Positions 12,030 through 24,810 of a stretch of 64,000 bases of DNA are shown here, one piece after another. The position numbers were made by a program, and so were the translations under genes. Under the pieces are notes generated by a model. That model ran no database searches, was not told the origin of the DNA, and worked only from the letters and a program-made list of their open reading frames with translations. The DNA comes from Dendrocalamus latiflorus (taxonomy: Eukaryota > Streptophyta > Magnoliopsida > Poales > Poaceae): NCBI GenBank assembly GCA_017311315.1, contig CM029610.1, forward strand, positions 5,947,126-6,011,125, given 5' to 3'. How positions within the stretch are numbered: position 1 is the first letter of the stretch; each line of letters starts with the position of its first letter.

Positions 12030-13450
12030 GTTGAGTTGAAATTCAAATTTGTGAAAGATTTGGATTTTTAGTTTGGTAGTTTCAGCCTAAGGTGGTCAGA
12101 CTGACCTTGTTGAGCAGTCTGATAGGTGCAACCAGTCTGACTGGTCGGTAGGGTGATTAGGCCGGTCTCAAGTCTTTTGGCAGTGTGCGATTAGACCGGC
12201 TACTTAATGGTAGTCAAATTGGCTAAGTTCTAAATTTTAGCTGAGATTTTTGAATTTTGAGAATTTGATTATGGGACGAATCATATTGTCCTAAGTCAGT
12301 GTATTCATGTTGCATGAAGCATGTTGGACTAACATGAGTTAAGTTATGAAGAACTTACACTAGAAACAAATTATTGGTCTTTGGATATGCAAAGAAACTT
12401 GAAGTCAACTATGGTCAATGGCGATGACAAGGACTACGCTCATATAGGAGCCGAGGTCTAGAATGGTCAAGGATGCTGAGTGAGTTGGTTGAACTCAAGC
12501 ATAGCACAAGGAAAGCAAGGCATATTGAAGGAAATGTTTGAATGACGGGTTGCACCAAGTGGCTTGGTAGGACCAAGTGAGGCATGGTCCGATTGAACCA
12601 GAGTGGGAGAGACTTGCCGAAACGTGGTAAGCCATTGGTGCACCTGTACATAACAAGTATGGTGATTGTTTGCAATGGAATAAGAAGTTGATCGGGTCAA
12701 TATAAGGATATTTTGGCAGTTGACCAAATATCAAAAACTGCATTGGATCAAAACCACGACACATAGAAAAGTGGTTTAGGTTAAGAAGATGCTGAGAAGA
12801 TCAAGTGGATCAAAGGCTAATGACTTAGTGGATTCGGGCTCATATGCTTTAAAAAGCGTGCATAAGTTAAATGTGAGTGTAAAATCTGTGTTTTGTGAGG
12901 TTAACGAATTTTCCCTAATTATGTTAGTGGATAGTATCCAATAGGGTAGATGAGGGCAGATTACCCCATCTATTTAATGGGTTGGGAATCAAAGCTTGCA
13001 AGCCAACCATCCTAACCATTTCAATCATGAATTCTAGGGTTAGGGTTAGAGAGAAAAGAGTGAGCAATGTGGTGTGCTCTCTTGTCTTTCTTATGTAGTG
13101 ATTTTCATCCTCAATAAAAAATAAATCAACTTTGTTGATCTCTCACAAAGTATTCTTGTCTGGGTTGATTTGCTCTTGTTCTTATTAGTTTTTTTTGTCT
13201 CTTCTCTCCTCTTCCTGACCTCAATAAGGCATGTGCGAAGTTTTAAAACATTTGGACATGGAGTTTGGAGTTTGCACCAAAGTTGGTCTTGGCTCGGCCA
13301 GATTTTCTGTTTTGGGAACATGGGAGCTGTCAGACTGTTCTTAGATCCGCTCAGACCAGTCACCGATCAGTCCACTATGTTGTGGCCAGTCAAATCGACC
13401 ACCAGTCAGACCGCACCTCTAGTAGCAGTCAGACCAGTTAAGTGTTGAAT
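12030..13450 (+). repeat. dispersed repeat R4, copy 1
   Basis: Similar over more than 1 kb to the reverse complement of 23230-24810. Shared blocks include GAGGCATGGTCCGATTGAAC (about 12581; the other copy differs slightly), GGATATTTTGGCAGTT (about 12707), a GGACTTGGCAGATTCGG-like block, CCCATCTATTTAA, and clusters of the CAGACTG/GACCGGTC motif at both ends. Probably two diverged copies of one retroelement or its LTR. No coding domain is visible. Confidence 0.65.
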
Positions 13451-14785
<1,335 letters not shown>

Positions 14786-14885
14786 CATCATTAGAAACAC
14801 AGACAAAAACGAGTGGAGAAAATGTCATTTTAGCAACAAAGTCATCTTCATATGCATATATACCTTCGTGCGTGCAAGTCCACAG

Positions 14886-15437
14886 TCACAGCTTCAGCGT
14901 CAGGTCAAGCTTAGGCAGCCCTTGATCTTCATCCCCACGGCGGTCAGAATTTCCGCCACCCCACCGCCGCTCGACGTTGCCAGCCACCGCCATCGCCGTC
15001 GAATGGCCGTTCCACGCACGCATCCATCCCGGCGCCGGCGCCTCCATGAACGCGCCGTGGATGGGAAACGCGTAATCGTGTACGAGCGGCGGCGCCAGGC
15101 CGGCGTGGCGCCTGGCGAGCGTGCGCTCGCGCTTGTGCGCGTTCTGGTGGCCGCCGAGCGCCTGCGAGCTGTAGAACTGGCGCCGGCAGTAGTGGCACGC
15201 GAACAGTTGCCGCGGCTCGCCCTCCGCCTCCGCCGCCGGCGCCACCGTCACCCGTGGCACGTCGACGAACAGAGGCAACTCCGCGGCGCGCACAGCCTGG
15301 CCGGCCACCGCACCAACCGTGACGATGAGGTCCAGCTCGACAGCGCCGACGATGCCACAGTGGCCCGCGCCGGCGCTCGCCAGCCTTAGCCGTCCGGCGT
15401 CTCCCCCTCCCTTCCCCAACTCTTCCATGCAATGCAA
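14886..15437 (-). CDS. single C2H2 zinc-finger protein with EAR motif
   Basis: Intronless, 183 residues. One C2H2 finger lies at residues 79-101 (C81, C84, H97, H101) and contains the plant-specific QALGGH signature, followed by NAHKRERTLARR, as in the ZFP1/ZFP4/ZFP7 class. The C-terminus LDLTLKL (177-183) is a canonical EAR repression motif, so the protein is probably a nuclear DNA-binding repressor of development or hormone response; the specific target is unknown. The first ATG is at 15437; a second at codon 4 (MEELGKGG) is an equally plausible start. The finger is flanked by an acidic/alanine-rich N-terminus and a glycine-rich segment before the EAR motif. The length suits the family. The plus-strand frame across this gene is a shadow. 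Confidence 0.9.
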   Translation of the reverse strand: MHCMEELGKGGGDAGRLRLASAGAGHCGIVGAVELDLIVTVGAVAGQAVRAAELPLFVDVPRVTVAPAAEAEGEPRQLFACHYCRRQFYSSQALGGHQNAHKRERTLARRHAGLAPPLVHDYAFPIHGAFMEAPAPGWMRAWNGHSTAMAVAGNVERRWGGGNSDRRGDEDQGLPKLDLTLKL

Positions 15438-15664
15438 GTGCGCGCGCGCGTAGGCTTTGGATGCTACTCAAATTAACGTTGCAAGAATTGATCAAGCGAT
15501 GATAGGAGCATGCTGTGTAAGGTGACAGAGACGTACTGTAGTCTATACATCATCTGGCCATGGTTAAAATTAGTTTCTTGGCACACTTTTGCTTCCGGCG
15601 GGCGGAAGTATTTGGTCGGCTGATGCAAGAAAAGATTGCCGTTCGTGTGGGAGATCTCATTTTT

Positions 15665-15677
15665 CTCTATATATGCA
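15665..15677 (-). promoter_or_regulatory. putative TATA box of the zinc-finger gene
   Basis: On the minus strand this reads GCATATATAGAG, a good plant TATA box about 230 bp upstream of the ATG at 15437. It is the best core-promoter match before the gene. Assignment rests on position only. Confidence 0.4.
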
Positions 15678-15699
15678 GACGTCCAGAGATAAGGTAAGT

Positions 15700-16855
15700 G
15701 ATGGGTACATGGGATTAGGATATGTTTGGACTACTTGATTGGTCTGCAAGCGTGTGATCCCTATCACCAATTGAAGAGGTCGCTATACTCGATGAGTCCA
15801 TGTTACCAATTACCAAACATTCCAATGGACCAGCATCTCTACTATTTAAAAAAAGAGTCGGTGATAATTCATCTGCCTTTCAAAACTATCAAATCTAGCT
15901 GTCCATCGCCAATCCAACGCACACGTCGCACCCCGCTTCTCCAGTACCACCCACGCCAAAATCACCGCCCCCTTCCCACGCGAAGATCAATCTGCTTATG
16001 CCGCTCACCCGCCCTAACTCTACCCCTGCCCGCGCCACCGCCTTCCCCTACCTCTCCCTCCCCCAGGCTGCACCCCCCTGTGCTTCGTGCGGCTCGACCG
16101 CCTAATTGCTCCATCGCCTCCTTCTGGCCAGTCACCGTTCCCACCTGTGCCGCTGACCCACCCACCTCTGTGCCGACGCTCAGCCCCTCCTCACCAGCCT
16201 TGTTGGCGCCTTCACCCCAACTCTTCCCCCGAATAGTGCTTGGAGGTACGGGAGAGGGAGGCGTCGAGATCGGTGTGGGCGCGGGAGTGGAGCGGGTCGA
16301 GGCGGCGCTTGAGTGCCTCCATCTGCGAGGTGGCAGCGCTCCTACCGCGTCGGTGACGGTGAGCATGGAGGGCACGTCGGGTACCTCATTTGGAAGATGA
16401 TGGCATTGATCGACTGGCGCATGGCTGTGTCGTTGCAGGGATGGTGATGGTGGCACCACTCGACCTCGTCATCACCCCGATGCGAGTACTGCAGGGCTCC
16501 CTTGTCGGGCCGCAGTGCTGCGCGCTCTTCGACGGAGGTGTCAACAACCGCCTCCTCGTGATGCTCTTCCTCATGGCCGAGCAACTCCGCCCTAGCTCTC
16601 TCTAGAAGCTATAAGGCCACAATTCACATCTCCCCACCTGTTATCACCTGCTATAATGCAGTACCCGGTAGCATCTCATGTTTGTCTATAGTATTTTCAA
16701 CTTTTCATTTGATTTATAGGAGGGAACCATATCAGGATAGATGGCTTTGCTGCATTGCTGAGTGAAATGCAATGTGTAGAACATTTATGGTTTAACTTCA
16801 TGCCAGTAGGTGTAAGGCATGGTTTTAATTTGTAAATTACTTAAAAATTGTTTAG
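15700..16855. other. GC-rich region with no clear gene
   Basis: Overlapping open frames on both strands between 15726 and 16605 are proline/serine-rich and unconserved to my eye. It may be part of a transposon that carried gene pieces, since the HIG1-like exon follows at 16856. Confidence 0.3.
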
Positions 16856-16956
16856 GACCGCGATCTCGCAGGACCTGATCCCGCCAGCCTCGTCCTCCTC
16901 ACGCAAGATAGAATCCGTGAGGAAGTGGGTCATCAAGCTCAAGCTCCGTGCCGTAG
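16856..16956 (+). pseudogene. HIG1-domain-like exon fragment
   Basis: The stretch is bounded by a splice-acceptor-like TTTAG and a donor GTAACA. One frame reads IESVRKWVIKLKLRAVG, which resembles the start of plant HIG1/HIGD mitochondrial respiratory-complex assembly proteins (WV-x-HKL-x-(A/T)-x-G). The normal following exon encoding the first membrane segment (CLW...AYNWS-like) was not found in the next kilobase. I read it as an orphan or captured exon. The call rests on about 17 residues. Confidence 0.4.
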
Positions 16957-17549
16957 GTAACAGCCTCGTCCTCACGCAACATAGTTTTTACTTCAGGAGC
17001 GAATATTGTTGTGGTGGGTATTAACATAACAATTCAAGTCTGTTTTACAGGTTTGTTACCTTGATACTCTTATCTGCATAGTTCAAGTTGTGGGGGTTTA
17101 TTATTAATTCACCATATGATATTCCTTTCTTACAAATGAGGACCTCTGGGAGCTAAAGAACTCAAAAGGGAATCATGCACAGTTTTTATGTGACATGTAC
17201 AAGTTATACAGAGATTAGCATGCCAAATCTGACAACTTCCATGGTATATAAAAAACCTCTATTTTTCGTATGCTTTTACCAAAGTTACCATTGAATATGA
17301 AATAAATAGTTTCATCTGATCCTGATTATCGTAATCTATTCAGAAATTTTCCTCCATAATCTTGTGAGCTTGTCCTAGATATGTTATAGATTGCAATTAA
17401 ATGTAATATATTAAATTTCTTTTGAAACTTATTTATGTTATTAATTATTTAATATCCGTTACAACACACGGACATTTGGTTAGTAAGAAATGAAATAAAT
17501 CCATGGTATGCTGTAATAAAGTACTCACACAGGCACATAGGCTCTCGTG
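16957..17549. other. intergenic
   Basis: AT-rich, with no supported feature. It lies beyond the 3' end of the minus-strand proteasome gene. Confidence 0.3.
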
Positions 17550-17830
17550 TCGGTGCATGTTCAAGCTGTGGGGAATTCGAAAACAGAAGAAAGTAGTGTC
17601 TGAAGCATGGAAAGATGAAACCAACAATCATGTATCTTTCATGCAATCTCTCAGGCAAATTAGCCAAAGATGGCTTATGGAACCAACAATCATGCATGTT
17701 TCATGCAATCAGTCAGGCAAATTAGCCAAAGATGGCTTTCATATCAGTGCACGTTCAAGTCCAAGCTGTGTGATCGAAAACAGAGGTAGACGTCTTAAGC
17801 ATTTTAAGATGAATGCAACAACCATATCTT
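17550..17830. repeat. 62-bp tandem duplication and flanking repeats
   Basis: CCAACAATCATG occurs at 17621 and 17683, within two 62-bp units that both end in GCAAATTAGCCAAAGATGGC. Outside these, a longer imperfect repeat (GTTCAAG...AAGCTGTG...GAAAACAGA) recurs at about 17560 and 17750. It lies just past the 3' end of the proteasome gene. Confidence 0.7.
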
Positions 17831-17955
17831 TCATGCTCCATGTTCTTTGAGAAGTGTAAATAGACCACACAGGTTTTCCGAATTCTGTACGTAGTACAGG
17901 ATAGGTTGATTGAAGAAACAATATCCTACGTGATCTAGAGACTGCAGGTTAGAGC

Positions 17956-20900
17956 TCAGTCCATCCTTCCCTTGAGCACTCTCTCCTGAACTTCTGTGGG
18001 TGTCCTGCAACCAGGAAAACAAGTTCAGAATATGATAAGACTCCAAAGGCATGAAAAACAAGCATCTTCAACTGAACTCTGATTTGTATGCATGCTGCCT
18101 CAAAACAACTACTTACGGAGTTATGACTAAGGGGTAAAACTGTCTCATCTGAATAATATCATCTGATTTCACATATCAAACAATGCCATTTGATCACTGG
18201 ATAAGTATTTTTTCGGGGTGCACTTTTGAGCAACATGTATCCAATTAGTGAATTGCGCAAGTCTTGTCAATCAGTAGAAAAGTCGACTGCACATGCATAT
18301 ATGGTACATTATGTAAAAGCTTGAAAGGCATGTGAAACTTACACAAGGAGAACATGACCTCCCCAGCCACTCAGGCAATCACGATCAACAGAAGCCAGCA
18401 ATGCTTGCGAGATTGTCTCAAATAATTCTTCAGGTTCCTTTACCAAAGAAAAATGTAATACAAAATTGTCATCTTACAGTACAACACATATCAATTTAAG
18501 TATTATACACTGTAGAAAGCAAATCTTTATGTGAATGGCACACTTCCCTCTCATCTTCACAACGCAACAACTTAATTGCCCAAGTTTAATGACGGTATCT
18601 AAAAGTTCAGGTATAAATGTGATCATGGTTGTCACGGCGTCGCCTAGGCGACGCCAAGTCGTCCCGGCGGCCGGAGGGGGACGTCGAGACTGGTCGCCTC
18701 GCCTGCTCCTGCTGTTGACGCCGATCGTTGGCCTGCTCAAGCCGCCAGCGTCGATCTCCAGCCTGCTTCCGCCGCCGACGTCGATCTCCAGCGGCGTTGG
18801 GAGGGGAGGCGGCGGGGAGAGAGCGGGAGCCGAAGAGCAGTCGGGAGGACTGGCTGACGGCGGCTAGGGTTAGGAGATCGGGGACGGGGAGTTGGAGGCG
18901 GTGGGTGGAGAAGGCGGCGGGGAGAGGATGCGGCGGACGGGGGAGGTGGCGGCTAGGGTTAGGAGATCGGGCGCGAGGAGCTGGAGGCGATGGGAGGAGG
19001 AGGCGAGGGGAGAAGGCGGCGGGGAGAGGATGCGGCATGGGAGAGATGGGAGAGAGAGAGGAGGTCGGGAGAGACGGAGAGAGAGACGAGTATGAGGGGG
19101 TATGAGAGACGGGAGACTTCGTTAGGCATCATATACGTTACCGAGAGATAGGAGACTACACTGCGATGCATACGATGCATACACTGCTAGATATGGCGCT
19201 CGCCTAGGCGTCGCCGCGGCGTCGTCTAAGCGTCGCCTAGCCGTCCAAGCGCCCCTCACTCGCCGTGGTCGCCGACTCCGCCGTGACAACCATGAATGTG
19301 ATCATGAAATGTGAAATTACTTTTGAACAGCAACAGTTGGATCCATGAAAACTAAATTTCCTATAACTATGATGAGTAATAAAAAAAAGATCTCAATAAC
19401 CCCATCAGTAACTACATAAAAAATTAGTGTGATGTTATCACATATTATGTTCGGCAAAGTTCTCATTTAAAGAAACTAACCATGTTTGGCTTATACATGG
19501 ACTCGCAAGCACCATATAGTGATTCTGAAGCAGTACCGGACACCACAAAATCTTTTGCTAGTTCCCTGCATAAAGGAAATACTTTTAATCAGATTACCTG
19601 TTAGAGACGTAATGGTCAGACAGGAAGTCAGCATAGGATGCACAGGAAAGAACAGGCAACCAACAACGTTATCATGTTATCAAGAGACTTAACATGAACG
19701 GGTGTGATTACACAAAGGTACAGTCAGGAATGGAATATGGCCATGCTGTATAATATAAATTAAAAATACGACTTTCTGGGACTCCCCGTGAACCCTAAAA
19801 TCAAGTGGAACCGTCCTCACCTATGTTATAATAGGCCAATATATATTTGTTTGTAGTACTTTTTATACCCTAATTTTGGTTTTATGAAATTAGGGTTTTA
19901 TGAACTTCACGATGGGACATATATATTCATGCTGTCCCTGAAGAAAGAGGGGGGAGTGCTTTCCGCACATCCCACCCCTTATCATGGCAGTTTGTTCAGT
20001 TCTTAATGTAAAATGTAACTGAAATACTATAGCCAAAAACATAGCTGTTACACAAAAGGAAAAAGGGAGCAGAAGAAAGAAAATGGCAAATATACTCACT
20101 TAACCCAAGAAAATTAAATCTGAAAATGCTGACTAAGCCAAAAGTGTGAGATTCTTTACTCCTACACATGAACAAAAGGGATAGGTACGATACTTGGCAA
20201 GTTGGAAGTATATTAAAAAAAAACACCGCGTAAGGTGATGTTCTGTTCAGATCAATTGGACTTTAGATAAGAAGATAGCACTAGTGAGTAAAAGTGTCCA
20301 AGAAAGACAACAGGAAGAATTGATACATACTTGGCACCAAGGCAATCCATGGTACATATAAATGCCTCATCGTTATCTCCTAGCCCAGCAATAACTGGTT
20401 GGCATAAATATGGCCCAAACCTATATACCATGAAATAGCTCCATTAGCCAGATCCATATTCAGCAAATGGAGAGAGAAACAATTTAAGATAAAAGGATCT
20501 GTCAAGTAACAATAACAGCAATCCTGTATTTACAAAAACATCCTACTCGTCAATTATTCAAAGATAGTATTCATGAGTCAGATATGAGTACATGACGAAA
20601 AAATGACACATAACAACCAGAAACAAGAATTGCACAGTTGCTTTGGCATTTCTTACAGCAAAATAAAGCTAATATCTCGGCTTATCGTCCTACAGATCAG
20701 AGGACAATGTTCAGCTAAAGGTAGAAAGAACAAGAGTAACATTTAACTCGATCTTTTACAAGTAAATTTTTATCATTGCGGCTTGGCACATTTGGAAGCA
20801 AAGAAATGGTAGTGTTCGAAAACATCAATCCGAACATTGCATGCTGGAAATTGCATTTCAATGAAGAACTAGCTCTGCAGGTGCACCGAGTAAAGGATCA

Positions 20901-21832
20901 ACATAAAGACATTCTTTTTGAGTGGCTTGATTCAATAGTTTAATTTCTTAGCCCTTGTGGTGTATATTATTTTTTCTTTCTATGTACATAAACCTTTTTT
21001 CTATTAATACACCATAGGGGCCTCCCCTACTGTTACATGTAAAAAAACTTTCAGAGGAAGACATTTCTATTAACAGCCTATCTGCAGCACCGGCTGTTCT
21101 CAATTTCTTATCTGGAATACATGTCAAGATTAATCAATAGAACGGGCACAATAACGTGCTTGAGTTCCCACAGGATCGGCACAATCCAGTAAGCCCGAAT
21201 TGACTTCCTATTCAATGCTTCATCTTTTCACATGAACCAATACTCAAACACCATCACCGCTGCAACATGCCTGCAAATCAAGCTAGTGAAATTCATCACC
21301 TTTTCTCATAGAGGAGGGCAGAGACGAGGCTCGCAAAGGTCTGGGGCTTCATGTCCCTCTCCTCCCGCAGCTGGTACAACTTGTGCCTAAACACCAGCCG
21401 CTGGTACCTACACACACGTCAAACCCAAACCCTAAACTGATTAAAGCCTCCGAATCAGGCGCGACCAACCAAGCAACCAAATCAACCGAGAACCCTCGAT
21501 ACCCACAGCGTCTGGACGTCGGTGGCGAGGCCGGAGAGGCCGATGTAGAGCTTGTCGTGGACCTTGAACACCCTCTGGAAGTCGGTGGCGACGGTCTGCA
21601 GCTGCACGCCGAGGCGCCGGTCGCTGGCGATAGCGAAGCAGTTCTTCCCCACCATCGCCACCACAGCGCTCCCGTTGTACTCGAAGATCTGAGGAGGAAG
21701 AGGCGATCGAGCGAACCACGCGGATCAGACAGGGAACCGAATCAAAAAAAAAAAAGCTAGGGTTTTGGGTGAGGAGGAGGGAGGAGGAAAGCGGGGGTCG
21801 GAGACTAGGATTCGGAGGGCACTCACCGACAT
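17956..21832 (-). CDS. PBC1: 20S proteasome subunit beta type-3
   Basis: Non-catalytic beta-3 subunit of the 20S proteasome core, which sits in the inner beta rings of the cytosolic and nuclear proteasome. Seven exons on the minus strand: 21827-21832 (ATG TCG only), 21507-21688, 21300-21407, 20331-20420, 19481-19565, 18343-18437 and 17956-18004. They total 615 nt, i.e. 204 codons plus TGA, the usual plant length, and every junction keeps the frame with GT-AG borders. Recognisable blocks are EYNGSAVVAMVGKNCFAIA, SDRRLGVQLQTVATDF, QRLVFRHKLYQLREER, VIAGLGDNDEAF, DCLGAKELAKDFVVSG, SVDRDCLSGWGGHV and the C-terminus VLKGRMD. No catalytic N-terminal Thr is expected for beta-3. Intron 3 (879 bp) holds a LINE scrap and intron 5 (1043 bp) a 671-bp DNA transposon. 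The two-codon first exon makes the start easy to miss, but its GTGAGT donor and the frame fit. Confidence 0.96.
18624..19294. mobile_element. non-autonomous DNA transposon in proteasome intron 5
   Basis: Perfect 16-bp inverted ends CATGGTTGTCACGGCG / CGCCGTGACAACCATG, flanked by the 8-bp direct repeat AATGTGAT (18616-18623 and 19295-19302). An 8-bp duplication suggests the hAT superfamily. Subterminal CGCCTAGGCG palindromes occur near both ends. The interior is very GC-rich with purine-rich direct repeats (GGCGGCGGGGAGAGGATGCG occurs twice, about 18912 and 19014) and encodes no transposase. It lies inside intron 5, leaving splice sites intact. Confidence 0.85.
20750..21050 (+). mobile_element. 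5'-truncated LINE scrap in proteasome intron 3
   Basis: On the plus strand, antisense to the host gene, the translation starts IIAAWHIWKQRNG, typical of the C-terminal end of plant L1-type LINE polyproteins (WxIWKxRN block). It is followed by a stop-containing tail, an untranslated stretch and a short A-run (about 21041). Only the 3' end is present, as expected from 5' truncation. The target duplication was not resolved. Confidence 0.55.
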
Positions 21833-21959
21833 GGCCGGCGGCGACGCGCTCGACGGTGGCGGCGGAACGCGAGGAGGCGCGGCGCGAGGCGGCTTTGGTT
21901 GGTATCCGGCGAGGAAGAAACAGTGGCGAGTGGACCGTGCTAGTGCGTATGTATAGATA

Positions 21960-22125
21960 CGGACACCGGCCCAGGAGTCAGTCTCAGGAAGGTTCTGTAG
22001 ATACGGTCCGTACGGATATGGATACGGACCAAGCATTGCGCCGAGAATGCCATAGCCGTACGGCCCAGCCCGTTTTTAATGGGCCTGATTAGGCTAAGTG
22101 CCTAGTAGTTTAGGCCCATATAAAC
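21960..22125 (-). promoter_or_regulatory. proteasome gene upstream region with TGGGCC boxes
   Basis: Four site-II type boxes (TGGGCC on either strand) lie at 21968, 22062, 22080 and 22113, within 290 bp upstream of the ATG. Such boxes (bound by TCP-family factors) are frequent upstream of plant housekeeping genes, including ribosomal and proteasomal genes. A CCCATATAAAC stretch at about 22116 is partly TATA-like. The promoter role is inferred. Confidence 0.5.
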
Positions 22126-22350
22126 CTGACCGTGAACCTTACTGCTTGCGGGCCATTTCAAAAAAAAAGCGACACAAAATCCTCAATCAGTGTACTTACT
22201 AGCTAACTTAAGTTTGCTCTCTCTCTCTCCCTTAAAAAAAAAGTTAACTGAAGCTTGCAATCCTCAATCAAATGCATGTACTGGAGTGAAGAACGAAACG
22301 TACAACGTGAGATCAACTCGAGCAGGTACAGAATTTGATCTTCTTCGGCT

Positions 22351-22608
22351 GTGATCATTTGGGCTTCAGCTTCTGACTTATTTTTCATTATTCATAAATT
22401 TCGTCTTTTTCTGAAATTTTAGCTTTTTGTTGAGCTTTTTTGCCGGTTCTTTTTTCCCGTTTGTGTTTGTATTATACGTAATGGGCTAACATATTTTTTA
22501 ATTTTTTTAAATTTAATTATGCTAAATAAGCCTCTGTCAGCTACAGTGTTTTTCAGCCAGCTACAGTGCTTTTCAGCCATAAGCCACCAAAAAAGCCCAA
22601 ATGATCAC
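22351..22608. mobile_element. MITE family M1, copy 1
   Basis: Perfect 16-bp inverted ends GTGATCATTTGGGCTT / AAGCCCAAATGATCAC. The interior has TATTATACGTAATGGGCTAA, CTAAATAAGCCTCTGTCAGC and tandem CAGCTACAGTG. It is shared in the same orientation with 31262-31539 and 50013-50280. No clear target duplication was seen. Confidence 0.8.
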
Positions 22609-23229
22609 CACCAAAGCTAACTAAGCAGAGATAGGATTGCAACTTTGCAAGTGTACACGCATGCGTGCTAAGCTGGCGAATGCGCGTGAAGATGCGATCC
22701 TTGTAAGAATTAAATGAATCGTGCGTCCCTCCCCGATCAAGAAAAGTCACGGTTGATGGATTTTGACTACTGCTAATAGCTTTTAATTGTATTTTTTTAA
22801 AACGGTAGCGGATGATGGAGAATTGGAGACATCGATGCAAACGATGCACATAGTTTTGAACTAGGAAAACAGTTTGAAGAATTCGCTTCAAGAAGTCACT
22901 CCATTTATTTTGACTTTTAAAGAAGCCAAAAGCTTAAAAGATCAAGGCCTATGTACCAACTGTTTTGCTTATAAGCATACGCTTAAATGTGGGATATCTC
23001 AGGGATTGGATGTTAATTTTGTTTTCAGCTAGATAAGCAAGTACAAGGTAGAACACATGAGAAAACCATCATGGCACAAAAGAACATAGCGTAGAACTGA
23101 AAGGCAACAGAGAGTGAATGGTGTTATCTAAAAAAATTCTAAGTATTCTATATCCTCTTCTTAAATGACTATAAAGGTACTGAGAATTGAATCAATAACC
23201 AAAATCCCAGAGCAAATTGACAAAGGAAT
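22609..23229. other. intergenic
   Basis: No gene. The part 22780-22935 (CAGTTTGAAGAATTCG, CCATTTATTTTGACTTT, AAGCCAAAAGC) resembles 46870-47010, so it is probably another dispersed repeat. Confidence 0.4.
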
Positions 23230-24810
23230 TAAAAACTGAAAAATAGCCAAACCCTAGAGGTTCAACTGCTGTTAAGCCAGTCTGACTAGGGTGAATTGGC
23301 GGTCTGACCGCTGGAATAGTGATTTCACGCGGGTAAACAGTAATTTTAGCACTGATGCGAATAGAAAAATCCACGTAACTTTGATCCGATGATCCAAATG
23401 TTGTGCGATTTTGTACACACCTTATTTAAAGTTTCAGAAACCTATTCCACCCATTGATCACAAAAATCCATATCAAAATTTAGACATTTTTCATATTTAA
23501 ACAAGTATACAACAAAACCAAGCAAAATACGAATACAGTGAATATGACTTATTCGTAAGCAAAGAATGACCAGAATGATTCTAAATGTATTACTACATAT
23601 CACAATAAGCAAGAACATCAAAGAAAACAAGCCAAAAACACTTGGATCACGAAATCACTCATTGAGGCCAAAATCAAGTAAAACCGATAAACTTTGTGAA
23701 CTTGCTATCAAAGTGTCTAGATGGGTAGAAATTGATTTCTAAAAGTTATTTTATCTCTTATACGTCCTTAGCACAGCAAGATTAAGAATGGGAAACCAAC
23801 TAAGACAAGAGCAAATCAATCAATATAGGAGATATTCATGGAGATGAACAAAGATTAATTTATTGCTTCTTGAAGAGAAAAGTTTTACAGCCACTTCACC
23901 TTGGAGGACAGAAAGCACACTACAAGTACTCTTCTTTTAAACCCTAACGCTAACACATGAACATTTGAGATAAATGGGCTAACCACAAGTCTCTATCCTA
24001 ACCTCTTAAATAGATGGGCTAGTTAACCATATCTAACCCTTAATAGATACTATTGACTTAGCACAATGGAGAAACCCAATAACTCCACACACACATAAGT
24101 TTTAACGCATTCATTACACAACCGAATCTGCCAAGTCCTTAGTATTGACTCATTTTGATCAAACCAGCTTCTCTATGACCCAACCCGCCTTCCAAGCGTC
24201 ACTCACACGTTGCGGTTTTCTTCCAAAGCCGTTTCGAGAATTTTGATCAAACTACCAAAATATCCTTCCATTCACCTGGTCTTCTCTATCCATTGCAAGC
24301 AATCTCTCATACTTGCCACGTGTAACTGCACTATTGGCTTGCCACACGTTGGTAAGTCAGTCACATTCTAGTTCCACCGGACCATGCTTCATTTGGACTC
24401 ACCATGCTATATGGTGCAACCTCACCGTTCGACCCTCCTTTCAATATTTTTCATCTTTCTTGTGTTATGTTTGAACGCAGTGTCTCATCCAGCATTCTTA
24501 ATCGTTTTAAGCATAGCTCTAATCCTCTCCATGATCACGATTGACTCCAAACGATCCTGCACGTCTAAATATAAAGAAATTATTTTTGAGCATAAGTTTT
24601 TTCATAACTTAACCCATGTTGCAATAATATATCTCATACAATATATAATCCTAGACTTTATTCGCCAAAACCTATTCTGCGATTTACACGAAAACAAAAC
24701 CCTGGCCGAAACAAAACAGTCAACCCTGCCTGACCGGGTTCTCACACCGGCCAGACCGCAAGACTCCAGCGGTTGAGGCGCTGCTGAATCCCGGTTAGAC
24801 TGCTGGAACT
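23230..24810 (-). repeat. dispersed repeat R4, copy 2
   Basis: Reverse-complement relative of 12030-13450 (see there). Diagnostic blocks in plus-strand form are CCAAAATATCCTTCCATT (about 24256), GGACCATGCTTCATTTGGAC (about 24380), AAATAGATGGGC (about 24007) and clusters of CTGACC/GGTCTGACC at both ends. Plus-strand open frames inside it have no domain. Confidence 0.65.

Noticed and set aside
15726..16605. Open frames of 224 and 165 codons on opposite strands
   Set aside because: GC-rich, proline/serine-rich on both strands, with no domain, no clear splice structure and no conserved blocks.
21765..22092. Plus-strand frames over the proteasome first exon
   Set aside because: They run antisense to exon 1, its leader and the promoter. 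The minus-strand gene explains the region.
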